DNA from: Bdellovibrio bacteriovorus W
GTDB taxonomy: Bacteria; Bdellovibrionota; Bdellovibrionia; Bdellovibrionales; Bdellovibrionaceae
Assembly (NCBI GenBank): GCA_000525675.1
Contig: CP002190.1
Coordinates: 496,001 to 560,000, forward strand
Direction: 5' to 3'
Length of the DNA: 64,000 nt
Shown here one piece after another: positions 53,663 through 61,993 of this stretch. Every line of letters starts with the position of its first letter. Position 1 is the first letter of the stretch. Under the pieces are notes generated by a model. It was not told where the DNA came from. It saw nothing but the letters and a program-made list of their open reading frames with translations, and did not search any database. Position numbers and translations under genes: made by a program.

Positions 53663-53696
53663 AAAAAGGAGTGAGGATCTCACTCCTTTTTTATTT
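53663..53696. terminator. Bidirectional terminator between sfsA and the CBS gene
   Basis: AAAAAGGAGTGAG (53663-53675) pairs with CTCACTCCTTTTT (53679-53691), 3-nt loop, with T runs on both strands. Confidence 0.92.
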
Positions 53697-53700
53697 TCTA

Positions 53701-54114
53701 TTATTGAGACACGTGAGTCAGAATATCTCCGCTGACTTTCGCAGCTTGGTCCTTACGGGCAATGTCGCCCAGGCTCAACATGCCAACCAGGCGGCGTTCT
53801 TTGTTAATGACCGGAAGACGGCGGTGCTTTTTACCAGACATTTTAGTAGAGGCTTCGTCCAGACTGTCTTCTTCAAAACAATAATTGATCCCCTCACTCA
53901 TCACATCTTGCACTTTTGTTTTCTTGGGGTCTTTGCCTTTAGCAACAACGCGAATGGCGATGTCTCTATCGGTCAGCATTCCAATCATTCGATCGTCTTT
54001 TTCTACGGGGATTGAGCCGCAATCTTCGGAAACCATTAACTTTGCAGCAGCCTCCACAGAGTCTTGGAAGTTAATGACTTTGGCTTTTTTGTGCATGATA
54101 TCTCTGACTAACAT
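53701..54114 (-). CDS. CBS-domain pair protein
   Basis: 137 aa made of two CBS domains: DIMHKKAKVINFQDSVEAAA with DDRMIGMLTDRDIAIRVVAK, then DVMSEGINYCFEEDSLDEAS with RRLVGMLSLGDIA. Such pairs bind adenosine nucleotides and act as energy sensors. Stand-alone proteins of this type often have a stress role, but the partner is unknown. The ATG at 54114 (MLVRDIMHKK) has GGAGG 5 nt upstream, so the longer frame from 54141 is rejected. Convergent with sfsA. Confidence 0.9.
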   Translation of the reverse strand: MLVRDIMHKKAKVINFQDSVEAAAKLMVSEDCGSIPVEKDDRMIGMLTDRDIAIRVVAKGKDPKKTKVQDVMSEGINYCFEEDSLDEASTKMSGKKHRRLPVINKERRLVGMLSLGDIARKDQAAKVSGDILTHVSQ

Positions 54115-54287
54115 AGGGTCCTCCACAACGGGGTGAACCACAAAGTCAGGCCAAAAAGGAGGCTGACTCTGCGGTGTGTTTATTAAGGGTTTAAGGGCTT
54201 TTCTATTTTAAGAGATGCGCTCGAAGTATGAGAGGGAAAAGGATTGGAGATGTTAAAAGGCTCTGAGTTACAAAGACTCCATAGAAA

Positions 54288-54316
54288 AAGCCTGATGATT
54301 ATCAATCGTCAGGCTT
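54288..54316 (-). terminator. Terminator of the HEPN-like gene
   Basis: A 13-bp stem (54288-54300 with 54304-54316, one G-U) and a T run on the minus strand, 33 bp after the HEPN-like gene's stop. Confidence 0.85.
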
Positions 54317-54348
54317 CATTCTGATTCTTAAATTATGTTTGAGTTTGC

Positions 54349-54732
54349 TTAGAAAATTTTAACTTGTTCGCCGACAAGGTTCTTTAAGTTCTCGACATAA
54401 CCGACGTACTCATAGAGATCGAGGCGATCTTGAGGGCGGATGGAAGCGCTGGTTGAGTTATACGGCGTGAGCTCAATGATATCGGCATGAGAAGAGATGG
54501 CAGAAAAGTTATGCTCTTCAAGAATTTGCATCAGATTATCTAAGTCATGTCCGGCATCGTCACTTGGGTATTCCAGTTCACGCATTTCGCAAAGAGCTTT
54601 TAGAAAGTTCTCGCAGGCTTGAGCAAGATTATACCCTACAATGTCATGTTGGCTTTGGTTATCGATATGCGCTTTGGCTAAATTAAGATCGTCTTGGGCT
54701 TTAATGATAAGAGACTTTGCGTGGGCTTTCAT
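54349..54732 (-). CDS. HEPN-domain-like protein
   Basis: 127-aa all-helical protein. AQDDLNLAKAHIDNQSQHD, YNLAQACENFLKALCEM and GHDLDNLMQILEEH match the COG2250-type HEPN pattern. HEPN proteins are often toxins paired with a nucleotidyltransferase antitoxin, but no MNT gene is next to it, and the Rx4-6H RNase motif is not seen near the C-terminus. It may be a stand-alone nucleotide-binding or non-catalytic HEPN. It has its own terminator and lies alone on the minus strand. Confidence 0.72.
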   Translation of the reverse strand: MKAHAKSLIIKAQDDLNLAKAHIDNQSQHDIVGYNLAQACENFLKALCEMRELEYPSDDAGHDLDNLMQILEEHNFSAISSHADIIELTPYNSTSASIRPQDRLDLYEYVGYVENLKNLVGEQVKIF

Positions 54733-54830
54733 CGAGCCTCCTTTTTGAGCAGTCTGCTGTTTAGTGCTAATCCGCTTATTTTATGCAGAATAGGGACTTG
54801 CTCTCAAAGAAAATCGACAAAAAGGCAAAA

Positions 54831-54858
54831 AAAAACCCGCCGAGGTGGCGGGTTTTTT
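54831..54858. terminator. Terminator of the DsbA-like gene
   Basis: AAAAACCCGCC (54831-54841) pairs with GGCGGGTTTTT (54847-54857). It follows the minus-strand DsbA-like gene; A and T runs on both sides. Confidence 0.9.
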
Positions 54859-54872
54859 GAGAAGACTTCTAA

Positions 54873-55649
54873 TTACTTAGAAAGATGTCTGTCGATGATC
54901 TCTTTGAACTCAGAGAATGGGTATGCACCGCGAAGTGAAACACCATTGATCAAGAAGCCTGGGGTACCAGAGAAGTTGAACTTACGAGCTTCTTCCATGT
55001 CAGCTTCAATGCGCTTAGTGATTTCTTCGCTGTTAAGATCTTTTTCTAACTTCTTCATGTCCGCACCTGCGCGTTTAGCGAAGTCTTTCAAAGCGCCTTC
55101 TTTTTTAGTTCTAAGGTCACCTTGGTTTTCGAACACTAGGTCATAGAATTTCTTAGCTTTAGCTGAATCTTGCATAGCGATTGCTTCGAAGTATCTTGAA
55201 GCAGGCATTGCAAGTGGATGGAAATCAAGAGGTAAGTGTTTGAATACAACGCGTACATCTTTAGGGTAAGCTTTCATCACTTCTTCAACTGTAGCATGGC
55301 CACGAGCACAGTATGGGCACTCGAAGTCAGAGTATTCAATGATCGTGATTTTTGCGTCTTTTGGACCAAAGATAACACGGCCTTCTTCAACAGCAGGAAC
55401 TAGTGGGTTTGCGAATTCTTCGTCGCGTTTTTTACCTTCGTCTTCAACTGCTTTTTCTTGAGCTTTACGTTGAGCGTTCTGAGCTGCTTTGTTAACAACT
55501 TCAATGAACTGCTCTGGATCTTTTTCAATTGCCGCAAAAACGATGCTTGGATCTTTTTCAACAGCTTCTTTAAGTTGTTTTGCAGAAGGTGCGCAGTTAA
55601 CAAGAGTCAGGGCAATAGCGCTGATGCCAAATAATTTTAGTGCTTTCAA
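54873..55649 (-). CDS. DsbA-family thiol oxidoreductase lipoprotein
   Basis: 258 aa. Lipoprotein signal FGISAIALTLVNCAPS (Cys after LVN). A charged helical stretch (KEAVEKDPSIVFAAIEKDPE and on) separates the anchor from a DsbA-like domain with the active site DFECPYCARGHATVEEV (CPYC) and the cis-Pro loop FSGTPGFLINGVSLRGAYP. It probably makes or shuffles disulfides at the periplasmic face. A similar layout (helical lead plus DSBA) is known in BdbD-like and Myxococcota lipoproteins. Divergent from the 207-aa secreted protein gene. Confidence 0.9.
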   Translation of the reverse strand: MKALKLFGISAIALTLVNCAPSAKQLKEAVEKDPSIVFAAIEKDPEQFIEVVNKAAQNAQRKAQEKAVEDEGKKRDEEFANPLVPAVEEGRVIFGPKDAKITIIEYSDFECPYCARGHATVEEVMKAYPKDVRVVFKHLPLDFHPLAMPASRYFEAIAMQDSAKAKKFYDLVFENQGDLRTKKEGALKDFAKRAGADMKKLEKDLNSEEITKRIEADMEEARKFNFSGTPGFLINGVSLRGAYPFSEFKEIIDRHLSK

Positions 55650-55691
55650 TGTATCCTCCAGGATGGATTAGTTTTTTAAGCCCTTCTATTT

Positions 55692-55705
55692 GACAACAAG
55701 TTGTC
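55692..55705. promoter_or_regulatory. GACAACAAGTTGTC palindrome between divergent genes
   Basis: Perfect 6-2-6 inverted repeat with TTGACA (55690-55695) overlapping its left half as a possible -35. It lies 43 bp upstream of the DsbA-like start and 84 bp upstream of the secreted protein gene, so a regulator bound here could act on either. Confidence 0.35.
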
Positions 55706-55788
55706 GTGAGAGGGAAGGAAAAAATCCCCGACAAAGGTCCTAACGTTTCTGGCCTTGAAGCTGGGGGCTATGTCTTTAAACTAGAAAT

Positions 55789-56412
55789 ATGAAAAAACTA
55801 AACATTCTTTTAACACTTCTAGTATTTGTATTTTCAACAAACGCGATGGCAGGTTTGCTATTTACGTACTCGCAATTAACAGTCAAAGATCTTGATCAGA
55901 TGGCGAAAATTGTGAATGACAAAATTGCTGAGTCCAAAAAATCAGCGCATGGCAAAGAGGTTCCTCTGAAGGAAGCTTTGCAAGCAGTGTATGCTAGACC
56001 AAACGACGATGATATGATCAACAAAGTCGTCGCTCCATTGCGTACGAATCTAGATGATCTAGGGTCCTGGGAAAAAACGATCAGTCAATTAACTGACGAA
56101 GCGATCAATGCTCTAAAAAATCCCAAAGCTTTTCAGCCCGTAGTACAAGTAACATATGTCGTTTTTCTTGAAAATCTATTGTCAGAATTAAAACCCTATA
56201 TCGCCACGGAAGGCTTTGAGAGAAGCATGACGGAGCGAATTCAGAACGCTAAAATCACGGTGACCAAAGAAGCTATCAGTGAAAGAAAGTTGCGCATGAT
56301 GAAGGGCACAGCATCGCCTTCAGAAACTGCGGAAAAGATCCTAAAAGCAGCAGGTGAAGCAAAGCCTGAAAGCTCCCATGAGGACAAAGAAAGTCCTGAA
56401 GCGTCTGAATAA
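55789..56412 (+). CDS. Secreted protein, unknown function
   Basis: 207 aa. Signal peptide NILLTLLVFVFSTNAMAG. The mature part is mostly helical (VKDLDQMAKIVNDKIAESKK, DDLGSWEKTISQLTDEAINA) and ends in an acidic Glu/Ser-rich tail (KPESSHEDKESPEASE). I recognise no domain. It is the first gene of the plus-strand run leading to the CpaF-type ATPase; 174 bp separate it from the next gene, without an obvious terminator. Confidence 0.7.
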   Translation: MKKLNILLTLLVFVFSTNAMAGLLFTYSQLTVKDLDQMAKIVNDKIAESKKSAHGKEVPLKEALQAVYARPNDDDMINKVVAPLRTNLDDLGSWEKTISQLTDEAINALKNPKAFQPVVQVTYVVFLENLLSELKPYIATEGFERSMTERIQNAKITVTKEAISERKLRMMKGTASPSETAEKILKAAGEAKPESSHEDKESPEASE

Positions 56413-56586
56413 TCGGCAAAAAATTCCACATTCTGCTGGCCCACAGTCGAGAAAGACAAGAGGCCAGCGTCAAATGATACAACTCCTCAAATCATCAAAA
56501 ATCGCCTCAAATTGACTCAAGTTCTAAGAGACTTCCGCCGAAGAAAGTATGGCAGTGTGAAGTCGCAAAGCTCAGAGGGGGATTTG

Positions 56587-56865
56587 ATGTTTCTTCAAGG
56601 TGATTTACAGACAGTATTCGATGCTCTTTATGCAATCGGCGCTATCGATCCAGTTCTTAAAATGGATTGGAATGAAGTTACCAAAGAAATGATGTCTCAG
56701 CCTCAAATTTTGAGCGACGCTTTTCAAAAGATCAATGCGTGCAGAGGAGATATGAATCTTCTGGTGCAAAAGCTTCACACTATGGACTCTAGGTCTGTGA
56801 ACTTTATCGCCATGGAGGTTGCGCGTGAGTTTTGTGAATTCCAAGATCGTTCAGACTTGCATTAA
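56587..56865 (+). CDS. Small cytoplasmic protein in the CpaF neighbourhood
   Basis: 92 aa, helical, no signal peptide (MFLQGDLQTVFDALYAIGAI; CRGDMNLLVQKLHTMDSRSV). The ATG at 56587 has GAGGGGG 5 nt upstream and is preferred over a TTG at 56512. The start of the cupredoxin-like gene lies within its last codons (41-bp overlap), which points to translational coupling. I do not recognise the family; the context with a CpaF ATPase suggests an envelope or pilus function, as an inference. Confidence 0.6.
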   Translation: MFLQGDLQTVFDALYAIGAIDPVLKMDWNEVTKEMMSQPQILSDAFQKINACRGDMNLLVQKLHTMDSRSVNFIAMEVAREFCEFQDRSDLH

Positions 56866-57334
56866 TTGTGCACTTTTAGTTTTTATTGCAACTCCGGCAA
56901 TGGCTTGGGAAGTAGACTTCTCAAGACGACAAGTGCAGTTCAATAAAGTTAAAGATGACGATCGTCTTCCTGCAAGTATCAGGGAAGAAAACTCTTTAAA
57001 TATTTTAAACAAGGTCTTTGATAGTGCAGAGCCTGCACAAGACATTGTGATCATGAATACTGATAAAGGTTTCGTACCTGAAGTTGTGCGCTTAAGAAAT
57101 GGTGGCAACTATCGTATCCATGTTGTGAATGTGAATGGATCAGAGAAAAACGTCAGCTTTATCTTAGACGCATTTTCAGAGCATCATAATACAGTGTTTG
57201 GCGAACAAAAAACTTTTGTAGTAAGTCCAAAGACAGATGGAGTGTTCTCTTATCAGTGCCCTGAAACTGCGGTTCAAGGAAAGTTTATTATTTTCTCGGA
57301 CAATGGACAGAGAAAGCCCGCATCAACGAAATAA
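56825..57334 (+). CDS. Exported cupredoxin-fold-like protein
   Basis: 169 aa. Signal peptide SKIVQTCINCALLVFIATPA ending AMA. A Greek-key-like C-terminal domain (VPEVVRLRNGGNYRIHVVNV, FGEQKTFVVSPKTDGVFSYQ, then CPETAVQGKFIIF) resembles EfeO/quinol-oxidase-type cupredoxins. The copper ligands are mostly missing: after the conserved Cys the usual His and Met positions read CPETAVQGK. The start is GTG at 56825, 6 nt after GGAGG; a TTG at 56819 is too close to it. It overlaps the upstream small gene and lies 12 bp before cpaF, so it is probably co-expressed with the ATPase. Confidence 0.72.
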   Translation: MSFVNSKIVQTCINCALLVFIATPAMAWEVDFSRRQVQFNKVKDDDRLPASIREENSLNILNKVFDSAEPAQDIVIMNTDKGFVPEVVRLRNGGNYRIHVVNVNGSEKNVSFILDAFSEHHNTVFGEQKTFVVSPKTDGVFSYQCPETAVQGKFIIFSDNGQRKPASTK

Positions 57335-57346
57335 CCGGATAGGCCC

Positions 57347-58453
57347 ATGTCAGACGCATCAAGTGTTTTTAAACAAACCATCCAGCAGAATCTAGGTCCC
57401 GTTTTAAAATACCTAGACGATGGCGGTGTGTCTGAAATTCTCGTCAATGGCCCCAAAGAAATCTTCGTCGAAAGAAAAGGGAAACTCGAAAGAGTTCCCG
57501 AAACGTTTCCGTCTGAAGATGATCTTAGAGCGGCTGTGAATTCGATTGCTCAATCTGTTGGTCGTCGTATTGATGACGAGTCGCCAAGGCTCGATGCACG
57601 CTTGCCAGATGGTTCGCGTATTGCCGCCGTTATTCCTCCTATGTCACGCAAAGGCACAACTCTTTCGATTCGTAAGTTTACAAATAATCAGATTACATTT
57701 GCCGAATACATCAAGCTCGGCGCAATTACAGAAGATGGCGCCAGGTTCTTAGATATTTGTATGTTTCTCGGTAAAAACATGATCGTCAGTGGTGGTACAG
57801 GTTCTGGTAAGACCACTTTGTTGTCATTGCTTTGCACACGTATTCCTAAAGGTCAGCGTGTGATGGTGATTGAAGACTCTTCAGAGCTTCAAGTGGACTA
57901 CGAACATGTCGTGATGTTTGAAACTCGCCAAGCCGATCAAGGTGGTAAAGGCGAGGTCTCTATCAAGGACCTACTCAAGAGTGCTCTTCGTTTGCGTCCA
58001 GATCGTATTATTGTCGGGGAAGTGCGTTCTTCAGAGGCGTTAGAGTTGCTCAACGCCATGAACACAGGCCACAAAGGCTGTATGGGAACAGTCCACGCGA
58101 ACACTCCCGAAGATGCGATTGTCCGCTTGGAAGCCTTAGCACAAGGTGGAGATTCTAAAATCAGTGAGAAAGCTCTTCGTTCTCAGGTTGTCTCCGCGAT
58201 TGAGATAATTATTCAGGTTTCAAGGTTCTCAGATGGATCCAGACGTATCTCTCATATTAGTGAAGTGCGCGGATTCAATGAGGATGGCTCTTACAACGTG
58301 ATTCCTATCTTTGAAATGTCTCGTTTAACACGTCGTCCCGACGGGAAATTAGAAGGGCAGTTGCAGTCCACAGGCAACGTCCCATCCTTTATGGATGAGA
58401 TTATTGATAACAAACTTCCATTTCCGAAATCTAAGTTCGCTAAAGTCGCTTGA
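57347..58453 (+). CDS. cpaF: CpaF/TadA-type secretion ATPase
   Basis: 368 aa. Hexameric motor ATPase of Tad-pilus or type II/IV secretion-like systems, cytoplasmic. Walker A in [20 protein letters not shown], the Asp box [20 protein letters not shown], Walker [21 protein letters not shown], His box [19 protein letters not shown]. The N-terminal domain includes [20 protein letters not shown], the CpaF N-terminus. The gene is not accompanied by TadB/TadC, prepilin or secretin genes in view, so its partner machine is elsewhere. Confidence 0.92.
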   Translation: MSDASSVFKQTIQQNLGPVLKYLDDGGVSEILVNGPKEIFVERKGKLERVPETFPSEDDLRAAVNSIAQSVGRRIDDESPRLDARLPDGSRIAAVIPPMSRKGTTLSIRKFTNNQITFAEYIKLGAITEDGARFLDICMFLGKNMIVSGGTGSGKTTLLSLLCTRIPKGQRVMVIEDSSELQVDYEHVVMFETRQADQGGKGEVSIKDLLKSALRLRPDRIIVGEVRSSEALELLNAMNTGHKGCMGTVHANTPEDAIVRLEALAQGGDSKISEKALRSQVVSAIEIIIQVSRFSDGSRRISHISEVRGFNEDGSYNVIPIFEMSRLTRRPDGKLEGQLQSTGNVPSFMDEIIDNKLPFPKSKFAKVA

Positions 58454-58530
58454 TTATACAGCGAGTCAACTTCCTCTGAGGGAGCCTCTTAGATGTTTAT
58501 CCTAGCTCGAATATAAGCTAAGAATAATTC

Positions 58531-59544
58531 GTGCACTTTAGTTGTAAGATTTCAAACGCAGTCTTAAATATTTTGGAAGAGCAGGGCGAGGACCTGTCGG
58601 TCCTCTATGATCAAACTCATTTGCCCTTAGAGCTCATGCGTGATCCTTCCTATTGGATCAGCGCACCTGATATGGAAGAGTTTTTAAGATTGGTTTTGCG
58701 CCTTCCCTTAAAGAATAGCGAAAGCTTGCTTGAAAGAGCGGGACACGATGGTCCTCAGTTAAGATCATGGGGAGTGCTCGATAGCGTTTTGCGCATGATG
58801 CCTCGTCCTCAGGAAATTTTTAACAATCCAGAGCAGTTCCTTTCTTACTTTATTTCTCCGAAACCGCCTGTTGAAAATCTTCGTCGCGATGACGAAAAGA
58901 TTTCTTTCGATCTTCCATTGTCGGCGGAGCAATACCCTTTAGTGACAACTTATCTTAAGGCCGCTTTTGAGTCCTTGCCCGTTTATGTCGGTCAGCCGTT
59001 GGCGAAGTGTGAATGGACAGATATCACAATTCAAATGACTTGGGCGATTAAGCAAGATTCTTTTGTCGAAGAGGAAAGTCTTGGTCATCAAGTCAGTCCG
59101 GCACTTTTCCAAAGCCTCATTGATGATTTGCAAAATACTCAGCGTGAACGCGAAGATTTGCAAAAGTATGTGAACGACCTTGAAGCCAAGGTTCGGGATC
59201 TAGAAAAGCAAACTCGTGCCGAAGGGGGCAAAGCTCCTCAAGCGCCAGTCACTGAGGCCTTATTAATTTATGATGATGTTGTGATGAGGGATGCCGCCGG
59301 CGGTGTGCCTTCAAGTTATGTTTTGAACCAAAATCTAGCAAGAATGCATGACTATATGGTTCGAGCTCAGCAACTTATTACGATGCTTTTAGGGCAACAA
59401 AGTAAGATGCCAGCCGGAGTTAAAGAAGCAATGAGGCGCATGGATTGGGAGCACGTAAAGACTCAATATCCACGCACCGTTTTTGAGAGTATGGAAGTTG
59501 TCAAAAAAATGCATCTGAACAATAGCGAACAGGAAGGTAAATAA
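58531..59544 (+). CDS. Unknown protein with AraC-N-terminus-like region and coiled coil
   Basis: 337 aa, cytoplasmic. The first about 190 residues ([39 protein letters not shown]) resemble the ligand-binding N-terminal domain found in some AraC-type regulators, but no helix-turn-helix DNA-binding part follows. Instead there is a coiled-coil stretch ([20 protein letters not shown]) and a C-terminal helical region. The GTG start at 58531 has a weak SD. It is 77 bp after cpaF and 1 bp before eno. I cannot assign a function. Confidence 0.65.
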   Translation: MHFSCKISNAVLNILEEQGEDLSVLYDQTHLPLELMRDPSYWISAPDMEEFLRLVLRLPLKNSESLLERAGHDGPQLRSWGVLDSVLRMMPRPQEIFNNPEQFLSYFISPKPPVENLRRDDEKISFDLPLSAEQYPLVTTYLKAAFESLPVYVGQPLAKCEWTDITIQMTWAIKQDSFVEEESLGHQVSPALFQSLIDDLQNTQREREDLQKYVNDLEAKVRDLEKQTRAEGGKAPQAPVTEALLIYDDVVMRDAAGGVPSSYVLNQNLARMHDYMVRAQQLITMLLGQQSKMPAGVKEAMRRMDWEHVKTQYPRTVFESMEVVKKMHLNNSEQEGK

Positions 59545-59545
59545 G

Positions 59546-60814
59546 ATGTCTGAAATTATGGGTGTTATCTCCAGAGAGATTTTAGATAGCCGCGGAAATC
59601 CAACAGTTGAGGTTGAAGTAACAACAGCAGCGGGAAATATGGGACGAGCAGCTGTGCCATCAGGTGCATCAACAGGTGCCCATGAAGCTTGTGAACTTCG
59701 TGACGATGATAAAAAGCGCTTCCTTGGAAAAGGTGTTTATAAAGCTGTTGATAACGTTCGTGAGAAAATCGCTCCAGAAATTTTAGGCCTACAAGTTACG
59801 GATCAAGTTTACATTGATAAAATTCTGCGCGAAATCGACGGCACTGATAATAAATCAAACCTTGGTGCTAACGCGATTCTCGGAGTTTCACTTGCGGTAG
59901 CAAAAGCGGCCGCTCTTGATTCTGGCCTTCCTCTTTATCGCTATGTTGGCGGTTCTCAAGCTTGCCGTCTTCCAGTTCCATTGATGAACGTTCTCAACGG
60001 TGGAATGCACGCTGACAACGGTTTGGACATTCAAGAGTTCATGATTGTGCCAACTGTTAACAACTCTTATGCAGAGTCATTAAGAGCCGGCACTGAAATC
60101 TTCCACACTCTTAAAAAGATTTTGAACAAAAAAGGTCTTTCTACTGGTGTGGGCGATGAAGGTGGCTTTGCTCCGAAACTTAGCTCTAACCAAGAAGCTC
60201 TTGATCTTTTGATGAATGCGATTGTTGATGCTGGTTATGATCCAGGTCAAAACGTATTCTTAGCTTTGGACGTTGCTGCTACTGAGATGTTTGCTGACGG
60301 TAAATACCAATGGCAAGGATCTAAAATTGCGCCTGAAGAATTGTTGGGCATCTACAAATCTTGGAGTGAGAAATATCCATTAATCTCTATTGAAGATGGT
60401 TTCTCTGAAGATGATTGGGATTCATGGGTAAAAGCAACTTCTGTTCTTGGTTCTACTGTTCAGCTAGTCGGTGACGATTTGTTTGTAACAAATCCAAAAC
60501 GCCTGCGCATGGGCTTAGAAAAAAGAGCAGCCAATGCACTTTTGGTTAAAGTAAATCAGATCGGAACTCTGACTGAAACTTTTGAAGCTGTGAATCTAGC
60601 TCAGCGTAATAAATATAAAACCGTAATGTCTCATCGTTCAGGTGAAACTGAAGACGTAACGATCGCAGATCTATCCGTTGCTCTTAACTGCCAACAAATC
60701 AAAACTGGAAGCTTATGCCGCGGCGAACGCACGGCGAAGTACAACCAGCTTCTTCGTATTGAAGAGGATTTGGGGGGGATGGGAGTATACTGGGACAAAG
60801 CAGCCTTCCGCTAA
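59546..60814 (+). CDS. eno: Enolase
   Basis: Converts 2-phosphoglycerate to phosphoenolpyruvate. 422 aa. [78 protein letters not shown], the Mg ligands in [26 protein letters not shown] and [27 protein letters not shown] and [15 protein letters not shown] (catalytic Lys/His). The start is 1 bp after the preceding stop. The eno-ftsB order (ftsB follows at 61586) is known from Pseudomonas. Its stop codon lies at the edge of a repeated element. Confidence 0.97.
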   Translation: MSEIMGVISREILDSRGNPTVEVEVTTAAGNMGRAAVPSGASTGAHEACELRDDDKKRFLGKGVYKAVDNVREKIAPEILGLQVTDQVYIDKILREIDGTDNKSNLGANAILGVSLAVAKAAALDSGLPLYRYVGGSQACRLPVPLMNVLNGGMHADNGLDIQEFMIVPTVNNSYAESLRAGTEIFHTLKKILNKKGLSTGVGDEGGFAPKLSSNQEALDLLMNAIVDAGYDPGQNVFLALDVAATEMFADGKYQWQGSKIAPEELLGIYKSWSEKYPLISIEDGFSEDDWDSWVKATSVLGSTVQLVGDDLFVTNPKRLRMGLEKRAANALLVKVNQIGTLTETFEAVNLAQRNKYKTVMSHRSGETEDVTIADLSVALNCQQIKTGSLCRGERTAKYNQLLRIEEDLGGMGVYWDKAAFR

Positions 60815-61123
60815 GATCAGTGAAAAAGGCCCGCCTGCCGCGTTGTCGGCAGGCTTTCTCGCTCCGACGTGCTTGAAGCACGCCTGCGCTGCGAGAGCCC
60901 ACCTCCGCCTTGCATTCGAACCTTTTTGACTGACCTTAAGTTGATGAATTGGTATGCGTTGTCAGGCCCCGTCCTCTCTTCGGCGTACATTTAGTACGCC
61001 TCCGTTGCGGGCGGAACCTTCCGCGTGGGCTGCGCCTCAAAAATGCTTTAGCATTTTTGTGCATACACCCACTTTTGAACAACCTTTGAAAGATCAGTGA
61101 AAAAGGCCCGCCTGCCGCGTTGT
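60813..61123. repeat. Multi-hairpin element bounded by a 34-bp direct repeat
   Basis: The same 34 bp occurs at 60813-60846 and 61090-61123, so the unit is 277 bp. Between lie hairpins: GCCTGCCG/CGGCAGGC (60833-60854), CGTGCTT/AAGCACG (60868-60882) inside a TCTCGC/GCGAGA outer stem, GGCGTAC/GTACGCC (60982-61000), and CAAAAATGCT/AGCATTTTTG (61038-61059). The GC content is higher than in the neighbours. No protein is encoded. Possibly a mobile or REP-like palindromic element, or a tandem duplication of the eno 3' end. Confidence 0.6.
60833..60857 (+). terminator. Eno terminator-like hairpin
   Basis: GCCTGCCG (60833-60840) pairs with CGGCAGGC (60847-60854) with a 6-nt loop, then TTT. It lies 19 bp after the eno stop. 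The second copy of the direct repeat lacks the right arm. Confidence 0.6.
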
Positions 61124-61174
61124 AGAAGGTGCCCCTGCTAGAAACGTCCTTGTGTTGCTGCTCTGTCGGGGTTG

Positions 61175-61216
61175 CAGTCCCTGTTTTCCAGTCACGGGTC
61201 CGTGGGACTGTTTTGT
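61175..61216 (+). terminator. Plus-strand hairpin followed by T run
   Basis: CAGTCCC (61175-61181) pairs with GGGACTG (61204-61210), followed by TTTTGTT. CACGG/CCGTG inside (61193-61204) can form an alternative stem. It may end transcripts reading out of eno or the repeat element. Confidence 0.45.
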
Positions 61217-61236
61217 TACTTGTCGGGAGATGGTGC

Positions 61237-61347
61237 TTAAAGGACTTTAAATTCTGCGACGATCGTCAAGATTAACAAAACGATGATCAAAAAAACTTTA
61301 GTAATCTCTAGAACACGTCGAATACGTAAATACTTGTGTTTACGCAT
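61237..61347 (-). CDS. 36-aa single-span membrane microprotein
   Basis: Short minus-strand ORF with a perfect AGGAGG 6 nt before its ATG (61347). The product has a basic N-terminus (MRKHKYLRIRRVLEITK), one hydrophobic segment VFLIIVLLILTIVA and a short end (EFKVL). The positive-inside rule puts the N-terminus in the cytoplasm. SD, composition and topology together make it a good candidate. No family is recognised. It lies alone between the repeat element and ftsB; its own promoter would be in 61348-61440. Confidence 0.6.
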   Translation of the reverse strand: MRKHKYLRIRRVLEITKVFLIIVLLILTIVAEFKVL

Positions 61348-61384
61348 CGGACACCTCCTGTTAGCAATGGACAGGAGATCCACC

Positions 61385-61427
61385 AAAAGCGAGTCTAGCA
61401 AAGGCTATACTCGCTTTTGCATTTTTT
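61385..61427 (+). terminator. Strong hairpin terminator upstream of ftsB
   Basis: AAAAGCGAGT (61385-61394) pairs with ACTCGCTTTT (61409-61418), then a T-rich stretch on the plus strand. No recognised plus-strand gene precedes it closely, so it may end long transcripts from eno or an unrecognised RNA. Confidence 0.75.
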
Positions 61428-61431
61428 GAGC

Positions 61432-61596
61432 TCAAAGAATTACGGCCACGTGTCTTTGAAAAGTCTTCTCAGCAATCTTACCTAGTGAATTTATTGGAAA
61501 TTCAAAATCTTTAATTGAACGATCTTTTTCGAATTGGACTTCGGTCTTGTAGTCTTGGACGCGACAGAGGATTACACTTTCTAGTATGTGGTTCAT
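61432..61596 (-). CDS. Possible 54-aa protein overlapping the ftsB start
   Basis: Minus-strand frame from ATG 61596 (MNHILESVILCRVQDYKTEV) to 61432, ending IAEKTFQRHVAVIL. The residue mix looks protein-like (KDRSIKDFEFPINSLGKI), but no SD is visible and it overlaps the ftsB start head to head. It could be coding or a chance frame. Confidence 0.3.
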   Translation of the reverse strand: MNHILESVILCRVQDYKTEVQFEKDRSIKDFEFPINSLGKIAEKTFQRHVAVIL

Positions 61597-61891
61597 GCAG
61601 CTTGCGAGTTTCATCCGTAATTTTCTAAATCAACCTTCTAAAGTAGCGCTCACTTGTTTGGCGCTCTTCACGGTTTCTATCGTGTTGAATGGGAATATTT
61701 TCCGTCTTTGGAATCTTCATCGCGATATGGACCGCATCACTGCCGAAATTGAGCAGACCCATGAAAATATTGCGTCCCTCAACTTGCAGCTCACTCAAGC
61801 TAAAGATCCAGCCTATATTGAGCGTCAGGCTCGCGACAGGTTGGATTTGGCAGGCGAGCACGACCTTGTTTTCGTATTCTCCGACGAATGA
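61586..61891 (+). CDS. ftsB: Septum formation initiator FtsB/DivIC family
   Basis: 101-aa bitopic membrane protein. One transmembrane segment VALTCLALFTVSIVLNG near residue 25, followed by a coiled coil (RDMDRITAEIEQTHENIASL) and the family ending AKDPAYIERQARDRLDLA, which is the FtsB/DivIC motif (YIExxAR-x-LG/D). In E. coli FtsB forms the FtsQBL complex of the divisome. Starts at 61586 or 61595; the first has AGAGGA upstream. Position after eno is a known synteny. Confidence 0.9.
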   Translation: MWFMQLASFIRNFLNQPSKVALTCLALFTVSIVLNGNIFRLWNLHRDMDRITAEIEQTHENIASLNLQLTQAKDPAYIERQARDRLDLAGEHDLVFVFSDE

Positions 61892-61993
61892 GACTTGGCG
61901 TCTTATTTGCCCTATTGCAAATCCTTAATCCCTAAGATATGACTAGTGTTTTAACTCTAAATAATCATTTTTAGAGTAAAAACAGGGTCTTAT

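Noticed and set aside
61220-61260. Resemblance of a short stretch (TTTAAATTCTGCGACGA) to part of E. coli 6S RNA
   Set aside because: The stretch is the 3' end of the 36-aa microprotein on the other strand, and the flanks do not form the long 6S-type stem.
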